In this document: piece after piece, positions 33,934-42,913 of the stretch
Layout: every line of letters starts with the position of its first letter
How positions within the stretch are numbered: the first letter of the stretch is position 1
Source of the DNA: Streptomyces sp. MS191
GTDB lineage: Bacteria > Actinomycetota > Actinomycetes > Streptomycetales > Streptomycetaceae
DNA: 45,950 nt
NCBI RefSeq assembly: GCF_008042125.1
Contig: NZ_RDBI01000054.1
Coordinates: 117,747 to 163,696, forward strand
Reading direction: 5' to 3'
The notes under the pieces: model-generated
What the model saw: only the letters and a program-made list of their open reading frames with translations
Database searches by the model: none
Told to the model about the DNA's origin: nothing
Made by a program: the position numbers and the translations under genes

Positions 33934-34527
33934 ATGGAAGCTTTCACCACCCACACCGGCCGGGCCGTCCCGCTGCGCCGCAGCAACGTCGACACCGACC
34001 AGATCATCCCCGCGCACTGGCTGAAGAAGGTCACCCGCGACGGCTTCGAGGACGGCCTGTTCGAGGCCTGGCGCAAGGACTCCGAGTTCGTGCTCAACCG
34101 CCCCGAGCGGCAGGGCGCCTCGGTCCTGGTGGCCGGCCCCGACTTCGGCACCGGCTCCTCCCGCGAGCACGCCGTCTGGGCGCTGCAGAACTACGGCTTC
34201 AAGACCGTCGTCTCCTCCCGGTTCGCCGACATCTTCCGCGGCAACTCGCTGAAGAACGGGCTCCTGACCGTGGTCCTGGACCAGAAGGTCGTGGACGCGC
34301 TCTGGGAGCTGACCGAGGCCGACCCCACCGCCGAGATCACCGTCGACCTGGAGCAGCGGAAGGTCCTCGCGGCCGGGATCGACGCCGACTTCGAGCTCGA
34401 CGAGAACGCCCGCTGGCGGCTGCTGAACGGCCTGGACGACATCAGCCTCACCCTTCAGAACGAAGCGGACATCGCGGCCTACGAGGCGGCACGGCCGGCC
34501 TTCAAGCCCCGTACAATTACCGCCTGA
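33934..34527 (+). CDS. leuD: 3-isopropylmalate dehydratase small subunit
   Basis: A 197-aa swivel subunit that completes the LeuCD dehydratase. Recognisable motifs are [16 protein letters not shown] near the start, [17 protein letters not shown] (substrate-binding loop), and [18 protein letters not shown]. Gap to leuC is 6 nt, with GAGG overlapping the leuC stop, so the two subunits are translated together. Confidence 0.96.
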   Translation: MEAFTTHTGRAVPLRRSNVDTDQIIPAHWLKKVTRDGFEDGLFEAWRKDSEFVLNRPERQGASVLVAGPDFGTGSSREHAVWALQNYGFKTVVSSRFADIFRGNSLKNGLLTVVLDQKVVDALWELTEADPTAEITVDLEQRKVLAAGIDADFELDENARWRLLNGLDDISLTLQNEADIAAYEAARPAFKPRTITA

Positions 34528-34541
34528 GCAGCGCTTTTCCA

Positions 34542-34579
34542 CGACTGCGCCCCCCACCTTCCGGTGGGGGGCGCAGTCG
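34542..34579 (+). terminator. leuCD terminator
   Basis: A 17-bp perfect stem cgactgcgccccccacc/ggtggggggcgcagtcg with a ttcc loop, followed by cttgttg. Confidence 0.88.
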
Positions 34580-34631
34580 CTTGTTGAGACCCCGTCGGGC
34601 GACAACTCGCCCTAGATGGCACAATCGGTGC

Positions 34632-34859
34632 ATGGAACGCGACAGCCAACTCGAGCTCTACGAGGCAGTCGCCGCCCGATTGAAGGAAGCGCACACAAGA
34701 GTGCGCTCACTGCAAGTCCCGGAGGGCGTAAGGATGGCGCTGTCCCGGAAGCTGCTGGTCGTGACGGCGGCGGCGAAGCACGATCTCGCGGACGCGGCAA
34801 CGCGTCTGGACCGGTTGATGAAGGACCTCGACGAGGGCCGATTCCCTGAAGACGACTGA
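34632..34859 (+). CDS. Conserved-looking small helical protein
   Basis: A 75-aa protein, very likely all-helical (QLELYEAVAARLKEAHTRVR, then RKLLVVTAAAKHDLADAATR and LDRLMKDLDEGRFPEDD). Charge pattern and heptad-like leucines suggest a coiled-coil or helical hairpin. I cannot name a family. ATG 34632 has no clear ribosome site; CTAGAT/CACAAT hexamers shortly upstream could serve a short-leader or leaderless promoter. It lies alone between leuD and hupS, both in the same direction. Confidence 0.7.
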   Translation: MERDSQLELYEAVAARLKEAHTRVRSLQVPEGVRMALSRKLLVVTAAAKHDLADAATRLDRLMKDLDEGRFPEDD

Positions 34860-34870
34860 CACCAGGAACT

Positions 34871-34895
34871 CCGCAACGGGACTTCTGCGTTGCGG
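34871..34895 (+). terminator. Hairpin after the 75-aa gene
   Basis: A perfect 8-bp stem ccgcaacg/cgttgcgg with a 9-nt loop, 11 nt past the stop codon. No U tract. Confidence 0.5.
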
Positions 34896-34922
34896 CACTA
34901 GGGTGATTAGCCCGTTTCGTGT

Positions 34923-34951
34923 TTGATTTGCGGTATATACATGCCTAACGT
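34923..34951 (+). promoter_or_regulatory. hupS promoter
   Basis: TTGATT (34923-34928), a 17-nt AT-rich spacer (contains GGTATATACATG) and TAACGT (34946-34951). It predicts a leader of about 45 nt before the hupS GTG. Confidence 0.55.
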
Positions 34952-35002
34952 GCGAAAAAGCTTGAACACTTTCGTTCTGGCAATGTCTCCGAAGGGGAAG
35001 AC

Positions 35003-35665
35003 GTGAACAAGGCGCAGCTCGTAGAAGCGATTGCCGACAAGCTCGGCGGCCGTCAGCAGGCCGCGGACGCTGTCGACGCGGTGCTGGACGCGATCGTGCG
35101 TGCCGTGGTCGGCGGGGACCGGGTCTCGGTCACCGGCTTCGGTTCGTTCGAGAAGGTCGACCGTCCGGCCCGGTACGCCCGCAACCCGCAGACGGGTGAG
35201 CGCGTGCGGGTCAAGAAGACCTCCGTTCCGCGCTTCCGTGCGGGTCAGGGCTTCAAGGACCTGGTCAGCGGCTCGAAGAAGCTGCCCAAGGGTGGCGAGG
35301 TCTCCGTCAAGAAGGCGCCCAAGGGCAGCCTCACCGGCGGCGCTTCCGCGACCGTGAAGAAGGCCGCCGCGAAGAAGGCCACCACCGCGAAGAAGGCCGC
35401 CGCGAAGAAGGCGACCCCCGCGAAGAAGGCCGCGGTCAAGAAGACCACCGCCGCGAAGAAGGTCGCCGTCAAGAAGACCACGACGGCGAAGAAGACCACG
35501 GCCGCCGCCAAGAAGGCGACCCCCGCGAAGAAGACCACGGCCACGGCCAAGAAGACCGTCGCCAAGAAGACCGCGCCGGCGAAGAAGGCCACGGCGAAGA
35601 AGGCGCCCGCCAAGAAGACCACGGCGCGCAAGACCACCGCCAAGAAGACCGCCGCCAAGAAGTAA
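35003..35665 (+). CDS. hupS: HU-type nucleoid protein with Lys/Ala-rich tail (HupS)
   Basis: A 220-aa histone-like protein. The N-terminal ~93 residues are a normal HU domain (MNKAQLVEAIADKLGG, TGFGSFEKVDRPARYARNP, VPRFRAGQGFKDLV). From ~105 onward the protein is a run of KKA/AKK/PAKK repeats, resembling eukaryotic linker histone H1. This two-part form is the Streptomyces HupS type, which compacts spore nucleoids. GTG start with gaagggga at 34991-34998. The repetitive tail is prone to length change between strains. Confidence 0.94.
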   Translation: MNKAQLVEAIADKLGGRQQAADAVDAVLDAIVRAVVGGDRVSVTGFGSFEKVDRPARYARNPQTGERVRVKKTSVPRFRAGQGFKDLVSGSKKLPKGGEVSVKKAPKGSLTGGASATVKKAAAKKATTAKKAAAKKATPAKKAAVKKTTAAKKVAVKKTTTAKKTTAAAKKATPAKKTTATAKKTVAKKTAPAKKATAKKAPAKKTTARKTTAKKTAAKK

Positions 35666-35707
35666 CGCATCTGTAAGCGGCACCAGGGCCAAGGGCCACT
35701 CACACGC

Positions 35708-35740
35708 CGGGCCGGACTCCCTCGCGGGGAGCCCGGCCCG
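35708..35740 (+). terminator. hupS terminator
   Basis: A 14-bp stem cgggccggactccc/gggagcccggcccg with one mismatch, 42 nt after the hupS stop. The following 150 nt up to the 68-aa gene hold nothing else I can recognise. Confidence 0.65.
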
Positions 35741-35893
35741 CGGCGCGTTCCGGCGTCGCCCGCGACGGCGGTGCCCACCCCGCCGCACGGCGGACCGCCC
35801 CGGACGCGCCGGCCGTTCCGACCGCGCCGGCGGTGGGCCGGACCACCGGACGCGCCCCGGATGGCCGAATTCCGCCGGTTTTCCGCCGAGGAT

Positions 35894-36100
35894 TCAGAAG
35901 GTCTGCAGCGTGATCAGCGTGATGCGCGGTCCGGAATCGCCCGCGGGCTCCGTCTCGATGCGCACCCGCTGCCCAGGACGCAGCAGCCGCAGCCCGCCCG
36001 CGTCGAAGGCGTCGGTCCCGAACTCCACCGGGGTGCCGTCGTCGAGCAGCACACTGCCGCTGCGGGTCTCGGGGTCGTACGTGAACGCGGTCGCCTGCAT
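35894..36100 (-). CDS. 68-aa protein with cold-shock-like beta pattern
   Basis: A small protein, MQATAFTYDPETRSGSVLLDD and onward, with alternating hydrophobic strands (GSVLLDDGTPVEFG, GLRLLRPGQRVRIET, ITLITLQTF). The layout resembles a cold-shock or OB-fold barrel, but the RNP aromatic motifs of true Csp are missing. It is probably a conserved actinobacterial protein. It starts 11 nt downstream of the cofC stop and so is probably cotranscribed with cofC. Confidence 0.75.
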   Translation of the reverse strand: MQATAFTYDPETRSGSVLLDDGTPVEFGTDAFDAGGLRLLRPGQRVRIETEPAGDSGPRITLITLQTF

Positions 36101-36110
36101 GGGCAGCAGC

Positions 36111-36767
36111 CTATCCGGCCGCGCGTTCCCAGCGGGCGGCCGTCCGAGGACCGACACCCAGCGCGAGCGCCGCCGCCAGATCCTCGCCGGTGTCCACGTC
36201 CCGGCGCACGGAATCGACCCCCGCCAGCCGGATTTCCACGGCCCCGGACGACAAATGCCGCCGCCGTGAAGGGCCCCCGAAAGCAGGTGCCAATTCCACT
36301 CCGGGGCCCGCCGAGAGGAATGTCGTACCGATTTCGGCCGCATCCGCGAGAAATGCCCGGGGGAATTCCCCGGCCGCCGACAGGACCCGGCCGAGCTCCG
36401 CCGGCCGCAGCGCGGGCAGGTCCGCGTTCAGCGCCGCGACCCGGGCCCGCGGGCGCGACCGGCGCACCGCCCGCACCCCGTGCGCCAGCGCCGCGTTGAG
36501 CCCCGCGGCCGGCACGTCGGGCACGATCCGCGCCCCGAGCGCCGCCAGCGCGAGCCCGGCGACGTGATCGTCCGTGACGACCGCCACATCCCGCACGCCG
36601 GGAGTCTCCAGCGCCGCGGCCACGGTGTCCTGCGCGAACGCCAGCGCCAGCCGTGGCCGCAACCGTTCCCCGGCGGCCGCCGCGAGCCTGCTCTTCGCCC
36701 GCACAAGGGGCTTCAGGGGGACGACCAGGGACCAGCCGCCATCCGGATCGGTGTTCATCGGGGCCAT
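36111..36767 (-). CDS. cofC: 2-phospho-L-lactate/phosphoenolpyruvate guanylyltransferase (CofC/FbiD)
   Basis: A 218-aa nucleotidyltransferase. It makes the GDP-activated three-carbon precursor of coenzyme F420; in actinobacteria the substrate is usually phosphoenolpyruvate (FbiD). Motifs are WSLVVPLKPLVRAKSRLAA (N-terminal GTP loop), VVTDDHVAG, AGLNAALAHGV, AALNADLPALRP (metal-binding Asp) and DVDTGEDLAAA at the end. Start ATG 36767 (MAPMNTD) or ATG 36758; neither has a ribosome site. F420 serves redox enzymes in antibiotic biosynthesis. Confidence 0.85.
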   Translation of the reverse strand: MAPMNTDPDGGWSLVVPLKPLVRAKSRLAAAAGERLRPRLALAFAQDTVAAALETPGVRDVAVVTDDHVAGLALAALGARIVPDVPAAGLNAALAHGVRAVRRSRPRARVAALNADLPALRPAELGRVLSAAGEFPRAFLADAAEIGTTFLSAGPGVELAPAFGGPSRRRHLSSGAVEIRLAGVDSVRRDVDTGEDLAAALALGVGPRTAARWERAAG

Positions 36768-36919
36768 TGTGACCCGGGGCCCGGCACGGCCGGCCGACGG
36801 GCGGCGGGCCCGGTGCCCGGCGGGACCGGGAACCCGAGGCGTACCGTGTCCTCGACAGACCAGGGGCATGGGGCGACACTTGACCCCCTGCAAACCCAGT
36901 CCCAGAGGAAGGTGTCCGA

Positions 36920-37672
36920 GTGTCCCGCCGCAGAATCGGCTTCTGGTACCGCCTGGCGGCGGTCATCGCTAAACCGCCGCTGGTGGTTCTCTTCAAGCGG
37001 GACTGGCGCGGAACGGAACACATTCCGGCGGACGGCGGATTCATCACCGCCGTCAACCACAACTCGTACCTGGACCCGCTGTCGTACGCGCATTACCAGT
37101 ACAACACCGGCCGGGTCCCGCGCTTCCTCGCCAAGGCCGCACTCTTCAAGGGCTCGTTCGTCGGCACGATGCTGCGCGGCACGGGGCAGATCCCGGTCTA
37201 CCGCGAGACCACCAACGCCCTGGACGCCTTCCGGGCCGCCGTCGACGCCATCGAGCGCGGCGAGTGCGTCGCCTTCTACCCCGAGGGCACCCTCACCCGC
37301 GACCCCGAGATGTGGCCCATGGCCGGCAAGACCGGCGCCGCCCGCGTCGCGCTGCTCACCCGGGCCCCGGTCATCCCGGTCGCCCAGTGGGGCGCCAACC
37401 TCGCGATGCCGCCGTACGCCAAGGAGGACAAGCTCCGCCTGTTCCCGCGCAAGACGCTGATCGTGCAGGCCGGCCCGCCCGTCGACCTCTCCCGGTTCTA
37501 CGACCTGGAGGCGACGCCCGAGGTGCTGCGCGAGGCCACCGAGGTCATCATGGCCGCGATCACCGCGCTCTTGGAGGACGTCCGCGGGGAGAAGGCGCCC
37601 GGCGAGCCGTACGACCACCGCAAGGCCCGGATGGAACAGCGGCGCAAGGCCGCAGGGGAAGGGACGAAGTGA
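36920..37672 (+). CDS. 1-acyl-sn-glycerol-3-phosphate acyltransferase (PlsC family)
   Basis: A 250-aa PlsC-type acyltransferase of phospholipid synthesis, membrane-bound. NHNSYLDPL carries the catalytic HX4D pair (His47, Asp52); GTGQIPVYR and FYPEGTLTRD are motifs II and III, and VIPVAQWG is motif IV. A basic tail (RKARMEQRRKAAGEGTK) ends the protein. GTG start with aggaagg upstream. Its stop overlaps the gpsA start (GTGA), pairing glycerol-3-phosphate supply with acylation. Confidence 0.92.
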   Translation: MSRRRIGFWYRLAAVIAKPPLVVLFKRDWRGTEHIPADGGFITAVNHNSYLDPLSYAHYQYNTGRVPRFLAKAALFKGSFVGTMLRGTGQIPVYRETTNALDAFRAAVDAIERGECVAFYPEGTLTRDPEMWPMAGKTGAARVALLTRAPVIPVAQWGANLAMPPYAKEDKLRLFPRKTLIVQAGPPVDLSRFYDLEATPEVLREATEVIMAAITALLEDVRGEKAPGEPYDHRKARMEQRRKAAGEGTK

Positions 37673-38670
37673 CCAAGGCAGCAGTCTTCGGCACGGGATC
37701 GTGGGGGACCGCCTTCGGGATGGTGCTCGCCGACGCCGGCTGCGAGGTGACCCTGTGGGGCCGCCGGCCCGAACTCGCCGAGGCGGTCAACGCCACCCGC
37801 ACCAACCCGGACTACCTGCCCGGCGTCGTCCTCCCGGAGAACGTCCGGGCCACCACCGACCCCGCCGAGGCCGCCCGCGACGCCGACTTCACCGTCCTCG
37901 TCGTCCCCTCGCAGACCCTGCGCCGCAACCTCACCGAGTGGGCGCCCCTGCTGGCCCCCGGCACCGTCCTCGTCTCCCTGATGAAGGGCGTCGAACTCGG
38001 TACCGCCAAGCGCATGAGCGAGGTCGTCGAGGAGGTCGCGAAGGTCCCCTCCGACCGTGTCGCCGTCCTCACCGGACCCAACCTGGCCAAGGAGATCGCG
38101 GCCCGCCAGCCCGCCGCCGCCGTCGTCGCGTGCAGCGACGAGAGCGTGGCCCAGCGCCTCCAGAGCGCCTGCATGACCCCCTACTTCCGCCCCTACACCA
38201 ACACCGACGTCGTCGGCTGCGAACTGGGCGGAGCGGTCAAGAACGTCATCGGGCTCGCCGTCGGCATCGCCGACGGGATGGGCCTCGGCGACAACTCGAA
38301 GGCCACCCTCATCACCCGCGGCCTCGCCGAGACCACCCGTCTCGGACTCGCCATGGGCGCCGACCCGCTCACCTTCTCCGGCCTCGCGGGCCTCGGCGAC
38401 CTGGTCGCCACCTGCTCCTCGCCGCTGTCCCGGAACCACACCTTCGGCACCAACCTGGGCCGCGGCATGACGCTGCAGGAGACCATCGCCGCGACCAAGC
38501 AGACCGCCGAGGGCGTCAAGTCCTGCGAGTCCGTGCTCGATCTGGCCCGCCGCCACGGGGTCGACATGCCGATCACCGAGACGGTCGTCTCCATCGTCCA
38601 CGAGGGCAAGCCGCCCATCGTCGCCCTCAAGGAACTGATGTCGCGCAGCGCCAAGTCCGAGCGCCGCTGA
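37669..38670 (+). CDS. gpsA: Glycerol-3-phosphate dehydrogenase [NAD(P)+]
   Basis: A 333-aa enzyme that reduces dihydroxyacetone phosphate to sn-glycerol-3-phosphate for phospholipids. The N-terminal Rossmann motif is VFGTGSWGTAFG; catalytic Lys is in GGAVKNVIGLAVG; the substrate-binding GDNSKATLITRGL and GLGDLVATC segments are intact. GTG 37669 overlaps the plsC stop by four bases. Confidence 0.96.
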   Translation: MTKAAVFGTGSWGTAFGMVLADAGCEVTLWGRRPELAEAVNATRTNPDYLPGVVLPENVRATTDPAEAARDADFTVLVVPSQTLRRNLTEWAPLLAPGTVLVSLMKGVELGTAKRMSEVVEEVAKVPSDRVAVLTGPNLAKEIAARQPAAAVVACSDESVAQRLQSACMTPYFRPYTNTDVVGCELGGAVKNVIGLAVGIADGMGLGDNSKATLITRGLAETTRLGLAMGADPLTFSGLAGLGDLVATCSSPLSRNHTFGTNLGRGMTLQETIAATKQTAEGVKSCESVLDLARRHGVDMPITETVVSIVHEGKPPIVALKELMSRSAKSERR

Positions 38671-38771
38671 CCAGGCCCGAACCGGCGGACCGGAACCTTC
38701 CGGGACACGACCCGCGCGCGGCGGACCAGGCCCTCGGGCCCGCCGGAGACGCAGGGTACGCTCATCGCGAT

Positions 38772-39911
38772 ATGAGCGAGAACACCCAGAGCCCCCGCAA
38801 GCCGCGCGTGGCCGTCGTCTTCGGCGGACGCAGCTCCGAGCACGCCATCTCCGTCGTCACGGCCGGCGCCGTCCTGCGCGCCATCGACCGGACCAAGTAC
38901 GACGTGCTGCCCATCGGTATCACCACCGACGGCCGCTGGGCGCTGACCGCCGACGCCCCCGAGCGGATGGCCATCGCCGACCGCTCCCTGCCGAGCGTCG
39001 CCGACCTCACCGAGTCCGAGCAGGGCGGCGTCGTCCTCTCCGTCGACCCGGCCAACCGCGAGGTCGTCTACACGGAGCCCGGCGCCGTGCCCAAGGCGCT
39101 GGGCGAGGTCGACGTGGTCTTCCCGATGCTCCACGGCCCCTACGGCGAGGACGGCACCCTCCAGGGCCTCCTGGAGCTCTCCGGAGTCCCCTACGTCGGT
39201 GCGGGCGTCCTCGCCTCCGCCGTCGGCCAGGACAAGGAGTACATGAAGCGGGTCTTCACCTCCTTCGGCCTGCCCGTCGGCCCCTACGAGGTCGTCCGGC
39301 CCCGCGAGTGGGACCAGAACCCGGCCGCCGCCCGCAAGCGGATCGTGGAGTTCGCCGCGACCCACGGCTGGCCGCTCTTCGTGAAGCCCGCCCGCGGCGG
39401 CTCCTCGATGGGCATCACCAAGGTCGACGAACTCTCCGGCCTGGACGAGGCCATCGAGGAGGCCCGCCGCCACGACCCCAAGATCCTCGTCGAGTCGCTG
39501 CTGCGCGGACGCGAGATCGAGTGCGGCGTCCTGGAGTTCGAGGACGGCCCGCGCGCCAGCGTGCCGGCCGAGATCCCTCCCGTCACGGACCACGACTTCT
39601 ACGACTTCGAGGCCAAGTACATCGACTCGGCCTCCGGGATCGTCCCGGCACCGATCGGGGACGAGGCCACCGCCGAGGTCCAGCGCCTCGCGGTCGCCGC
39701 CTACGAGGCCGTGTCGTGCGAAGGGCTGGTGCGCGCGGACTTCTTCCTCACCGACGAGGGCGAGTTCGTGATCAACGAGATCAACACCATGCCCGGCTTC
39801 ACCCCGATCTCGATGTACCCGCGCATGTGGCAGGAGAGCGGCGTGAGCTACCCCGAGCTGGTCGACCGCCTCATCCAGGCCGCGCTGACCCGCTCCACCG
39901 GCCTGCGCTAG
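38772..39911 (+). CDS. ddlA: D-alanine--D-alanine ligase
   Basis: A 379-aa ATP-grasp ligase for peptidoglycan precursors. VVFGGRSSEHAISVVTAGAVL is the N-terminal signature; KPARGGSSMGITKV binds ATP; the omega-loop EAKYIDSASGI has Tyr at the position that is Phe in vancomycin-type D-Ala-D-Lac ligases, so it is the housekeeping D-Ala form. EFVINEINTMPGFT carries metal ligands. ATG 38772 has no ribosome site; TACGCT at 38757-38762 could be a -10 for a very short leader. Confidence 0.95.
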   Translation: MSENTQSPRKPRVAVVFGGRSSEHAISVVTAGAVLRAIDRTKYDVLPIGITTDGRWALTADAPERMAIADRSLPSVADLTESEQGGVVLSVDPANREVVYTEPGAVPKALGEVDVVFPMLHGPYGEDGTLQGLLELSGVPYVGAGVLASAVGQDKEYMKRVFTSFGLPVGPYEVVRPREWDQNPAAARKRIVEFAATHGWPLFVKPARGGSSMGITKVDELSGLDEAIEEARRHDPKILVESLLRGREIECGVLEFEDGPRASVPAEIPPVTDHDFYDFEAKYIDSASGIVPAPIGDEATAEVQRLAVAAYEAVSCEGLVRADFFLTDEGEFVINEINTMPGFTPISMYPRMWQESGVSYPELVDRLIQAALTRSTGLR

Positions 39912-40014
39912 TCGGTACCCGGGCGGACCCGAAGCGGAACGCCGGAGCCGTGCCCGGGGACGGCGGCCCGAGCCGCCGTCCCCGGCCCGCACCACGCCTC
40001 GCGGCGCGGGGGGA

Positions 40015-40497
40015 TCACAGGCTGGGGGGCACCGCCCCGGCGACGGGACCCGCGAGATCCACCAGCGGGCCGACGTCGTGCGCGTACCGCGCGTCCAGCG
40101 TCACCTCGACGTAGGCCTTGCGGTACGTGGTGGTGAACCGGGGGCCGTCGCCCTGCCGTTCCTCCAGCAGCCAGTTCACGCCGTCGGCCTCGACGGCGTG
40201 CGCCTGGGGATCGTTCATCTTTTCGGGCCGGGGGACGCCGCAGCGCAGTACGATCGCCGCGTCCCCCCACCCGGCGGTCAGCTCGGAGTCAGGCTCCGGA
40301 TCGTTCCGTTCCAGCCCCGCCACGGTGTCGGGAAGCACCTTCGCCAGCGCCCGGCAGAAGGCGGCTTCCTCCGCCGGAGGGCTGGGAACCGGGACCGACG
40401 CCTTCGCGTCCGTGGAGGAGCAGCCCGCGGCGCCCAGCAGCAACGCGGCCGCTGCGGCGGCGAAGGGCAGGCGGAAGGGCCGGTGAGAGGACATCAC
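40015..40497 (-). CDS. DUF3515-like lipoprotein
   Basis: A 160-aa lipoprotein. The N-terminus has a basic n-region, an Ala/Leu h-region and lipobox GAAGC (Cys25 from the second Met). The remainder (FCRALAKVLPDTVAGL, IVLRCGVPRPEKM, ADGVNWLLEE, RFTTTYRKAYVEVTLD) resembles the actinobacterial DUF3515 family. Function unknown, and it acts outside the membrane. The start is GTG 40497 if the transcript is leaderless (a TACCCT -10 box ends 6 nt upstream), otherwise ATG 40494. Confidence 0.82.
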   Translation of the reverse strand: MMSSHRPFRLPFAAAAAALLLGAAGCSSTDAKASVPVPSPPAEEAAFCRALAKVLPDTVAGLERNDPEPDSELTAGWGDAAIVLRCGVPRPEKMNDPQAHAVEADGVNWLLEERQGDGPRFTTTYRKAYVEVTLDARYAHDVGPLVDLAGPVAGAVPPSL

Positions 40498-40503
40498 CGG
40501 CCA

Positions 40504-40509
40504 AGGGTA
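40504..40509 (-). promoter_or_regulatory. -10 box of the DUF3515-like gene
   Basis: TACCCT on the minus strand, 6 nt from GTG 40497, consistent with a leaderless transcript. Confidence 0.4.
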
Positions 40510-40517
40510 GACGGGGG

Positions 40518-40751
40518 CTACAGATGGACGACCGGGCAGGTGAGGGTACGCGTGATGCCCTCCACTTGCTGGACCTTGGCGACCACCATGCGGCCGAGGT
40601 CGTCGACCGTGTCGGACTGGGCCCGGACGATCACGTCGTACGGCCCCGTCACGTCTTCGGCCTGGATCACCCCCGGGATCTTGGAGATGGTCTCGGCGAC
40701 GGTCGACGCCTTGCCCACCTCGGTCTGAATGAGGATGTACGCCTGTACCAC
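40518..40751 (-). CDS. Stand-alone Lrp/AsnC ligand-binding (RAM) domain protein
   Basis: A 77-aa protein consisting only of the alpha/beta RAM domain of Lrp/AsnC regulators (VQAYILIQTEVGKASTVAET, GPYDVIVRAQSDTVDDL, IQQVEG-type helix and TRTLTCPVV). It lacks a DNA-binding domain. Such proteins form decamers and bind amino acids; they may modulate full-length Lrp proteins. GTG 40751 is firm because GGAGG lies 4 nt upstream. It is 20 nt from the lipoprotein gene on the same strand. Confidence 0.92.
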   Translation of the reverse strand: MVQAYILIQTEVGKASTVAETISKIPGVIQAEDVTGPYDVIVRAQSDTVDDLGRMVVAKVQQVEGITRTLTCPVVHL

Positions 40752-40793
40752 GGAACCTCCAGGGCGGCCACGAGGATCATTGGGGGGAGATGA

Positions 40794-40994
40794 ATGAACC
40801 TGCAGAAAGGTTCGCCACGGTACCGCGTCGCCGCGGGCCGCGGGGAGACCTCCGCGCTCGGGGGCGCCCACGGTGTGGCGTACGCACGACAGAAGTTGAC
40901 GGTCTACTTGACGGTATCCGGCGCGGTGGCGGCTCGCGACCCGCGGAGCGGGGCACGCACGTCCGGCACGACGACACGAGGTGAGACGCGGTGA
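40794..40994 (+). CDS. Possible 66-aa ORF coupled to thiL
   Basis: An ATG frame preceded by GGGGGG (40782-40787, 6-nt spacing) and ending in a TGA that overlaps the thiL GTG (GTGA). Those signs suggest translation. Against it, third-position GC is only about 82%, lower than neighbouring genes, the sequence is Arg/Gly-rich without recognisable features, and a TTGACGGT direct repeat (40896-40903, 40908-40915) that looks regulatory lies inside it. A second frame from ATG 40790 is also open. Confidence 0.3.
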   Translation: MNLQKGSPRYRVAAGRGETSALGGAHGVAYARQKLTVYLTVSGAVAARDPRSGARTSGTTTRGETR

Positions 40995-41953
40995 AGGGCA
41001 CAGTCGGCGAGTTGGGGGAGTTCGGGCTCATCAAGGAGCTCACCTCCCGGCTCACCTCCACCCCGGCGGTACGGATCGGTCCCGGCGACGACGCCGCGGT
41101 CGTCTCCGCACCCGACCGGCGCGTGGTGGCCAGCACGGACATCCTGCTGGAAGGACGTCACTTCCGCCGTGACTGGTCGACGGCCTACGACGTCGGCCGC
41201 AAGGCGGCGGCGCAGAACCTCGCGGACATCGCGGCCATGGGCGCCGTCCCCACCGCCCTGCTCCTCGGCCTGGTCGTCCCCGCCGAGCTCCCGGTCACCT
41301 GGCCCACCGAGCTCATGGACGGTCTGCGGGACGAGTGCCAGGTGGCCGGCGCGGCCGTCGTCGGCGGCGACGTCGTCCGCGGCGACACGATCACCGTCGC
41401 CATCACGGCCCTCGGCGACCTGCGCAACCACGACCCCGTGACCCGGGGCGGAGCCCAGCCCGGCGACGTCGTCGCCTACACCGGCTGGCTCGGCTGGTCC
41501 GCCGCCGGATACGCCGTCCTCTCCCGAGGCTTCCGCTCCCCGCGCGCCTTCGTCGAGGCCCACCGCCGGCCCGAGCCGCCGTACCACGCGGGTCCCGCCG
41601 CCGCCGGGCTCGGCGCCACCGCGATGTGCGACGTCAGCGACGGCCTCATCGCCGACCTCGGCCACATCGCCGAGGCCAGCAAGGTCCGCATCGACCTGCG
41701 CTCCGGCCTCATCGACATTCCCACCCAGATGAACGACATCGGCCAGGCCGTCGGCGTGGACCCGCTGCAGTGGGTGCTCACCGGGGGAGAGGACCACGCC
41801 ATCGTGGCCACCTTCCCGCCCGACGTGAAGCTGCCCGCCCGCTGGAAGGTCATCGGCGAGGTCCTCAACCCCTCCGCGCTGCCCCAGGTCACCGTGGACG
41901 GCGCCCCCTGGCACAGCAAGGGCGGCTGGGACCACTTCGGGGCCACCGAGTGA
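40991..41953 (+). CDS. thiL: Thiamine-monophosphate kinase
   Basis: A 320-aa ATP-dependent kinase that makes thiamine diphosphate from thiamine monophosphate. It belongs to the PurM-like superfamily: [38 protein letters not shown], and the C-terminal [17 protein letters not shown] with Mg-binding Asp, plus [17 protein letters not shown] 40991 is supported by gaggtgag upstream. It overlaps thiD by 4 nt (GTGA). Confidence 0.95.
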   Translation: MKGTVGELGEFGLIKELTSRLTSTPAVRIGPGDDAAVVSAPDRRVVASTDILLEGRHFRRDWSTAYDVGRKAAAQNLADIAAMGAVPTALLLGLVVPAELPVTWPTELMDGLRDECQVAGAAVVGGDVVRGDTITVAITALGDLRNHDPVTRGGAQPGDVVAYTGWLGWSAAGYAVLSRGFRSPRAFVEAHRRPEPPYHAGPAAAGLGATAMCDVSDGLIADLGHIAEASKVRIDLRSGLIDIPTQMNDIGQAVGVDPLQWVLTGGEDHAIVATFPPDVKLPARWKVIGEVLNPSALPQVTVDGAPWHSKGGWDHFGATE

Positions 41954-42750
41954 CCACCGCGCCGCCCCGGGTGCTGACCGTCGCCGGATCCGACTCCGGC
42001 GGCGGCGCGGGCATCCAGGCCGACCTGAAGACCATGCTCGCCCTCGGCGTCCACGGCATGAGCGTGATCACGGCCGTCACCGCTCAGAACTCGCGGGGCG
42101 TCCAGGGCGCCTGGGAACTGCCCGAGGAGGCCGTGCGGGCCCAGTACCGGGCCGTGGTCGACGACATCGGCGTCCAGGCGGTGAAGACCGGCATGCTGGC
42201 CTCCACCGTCCTGGTGGAGACCGTCGCCGACCTGCTCGCCGGGACGGACGCCCCCGTGGTCGTCGACCCGGTCGGCGTCTCCAAGCACGGGGACGCCCTC
42301 CTCGCCGCCTCCGCGCTCGACTCCGTCCGCACACGCCTGCTGCCGCGCGCGACGGTCGCCACGCCGAACCTGGACGAAGTGGCGCAGCTCACCGGGGTAC
42401 GGGTCGAGGACGAGAGCGGCATGCGGCGGGCCGCCGAGGCGATCCTGGCCTTCGGACCGCGCTGGGCCCTCGTCAAGGGCGGCCACCTGCCCGCCGGGTC
42501 GGGTGCCGTGGACCTGCTCACGGACGGCGGCGAGGAACACTGGCTGCGCGCACCGCGCCTCGACAACCGCCACACCCACGGGACGGGCTGCACGCTCGCC
42601 TCGGCCGTGGCCGCCGGACTGGCCAAGGGCCTGACGGTGCCGGCGGCGGTGCACGAGGCCAAGGAGTACGTCACCGGCGCCATCGCCGCCGGTTTCCGTC
42701 TGGGGACCGGCATCGGCCCCGTCGACCACGCCTGGCTCACACGCGGCTGA
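41950..42750 (+). CDS. thiD: Hydroxymethylpyrimidine/phosphomethylpyrimidine kinase
   Basis: A 266-aa ribokinase-fold kinase that phosphorylates HMP and HMP-P in thiamine synthesis. [18 protein letters not shown] is the N-terminal signature; [29 protein letters not shown] and the anion-hole motif [17 protein letters not shown] follow. It is translationally coupled to thiL and followed by a bidirectional terminator. Confidence 0.96.
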   Translation: MTTAPPRVLTVAGSDSGGGAGIQADLKTMLALGVHGMSVITAVTAQNSRGVQGAWELPEEAVRAQYRAVVDDIGVQAVKTGMLASTVLVETVADLLAGTDAPVVVDPVGVSKHGDALLAASALDSVRTRLLPRATVATPNLDEVAQLTGVRVEDESGMRRAAEAILAFGPRWALVKGGHLPAGSGAVDLLTDGGEEHWLRAPRLDNRHTHGTGCTLASAVAAGLAKGLTVPAAVHEAKEYVTGAIAAGFRLGTGIGPVDHAWLTRG

Positions 42751-42841
42751 GGGCTGTCCCGTGAGCCCGGCGGGGAAGGCGGGGCGGCCCCGAGGTCCCG
42801 GGCGGGACCTCGACGGCCCTCAGGCGTTTCCGGGCATGGCA

Positions 42842-42873
42842 AAAGGCCGGCTCACCGAGGTGAACCGGCCTTT
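42842..42873. terminator. Bidirectional terminator between thiD and rpmB
   Basis: The stem aaaggccgg/ccggccttt extends inward through ctcacc/ggtgaa with one mismatch; loop gagg. The A and T runs at the ends allow use on both strands. Confidence 0.8.
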
Positions 42874-42913
42874 CAAGGCAACCGCAGGGGCTGCGCTACG
42901 ACAAAACGTCGGC

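Noticed and set aside
40790-40984. 64-aa frame upstream of thiL
   Set aside because: It overlaps the 66-aa frame out of register, lacks the stop/start coupling to thiL and is Arg/Gly-rich; only the coupled frame was kept, at low confidence.
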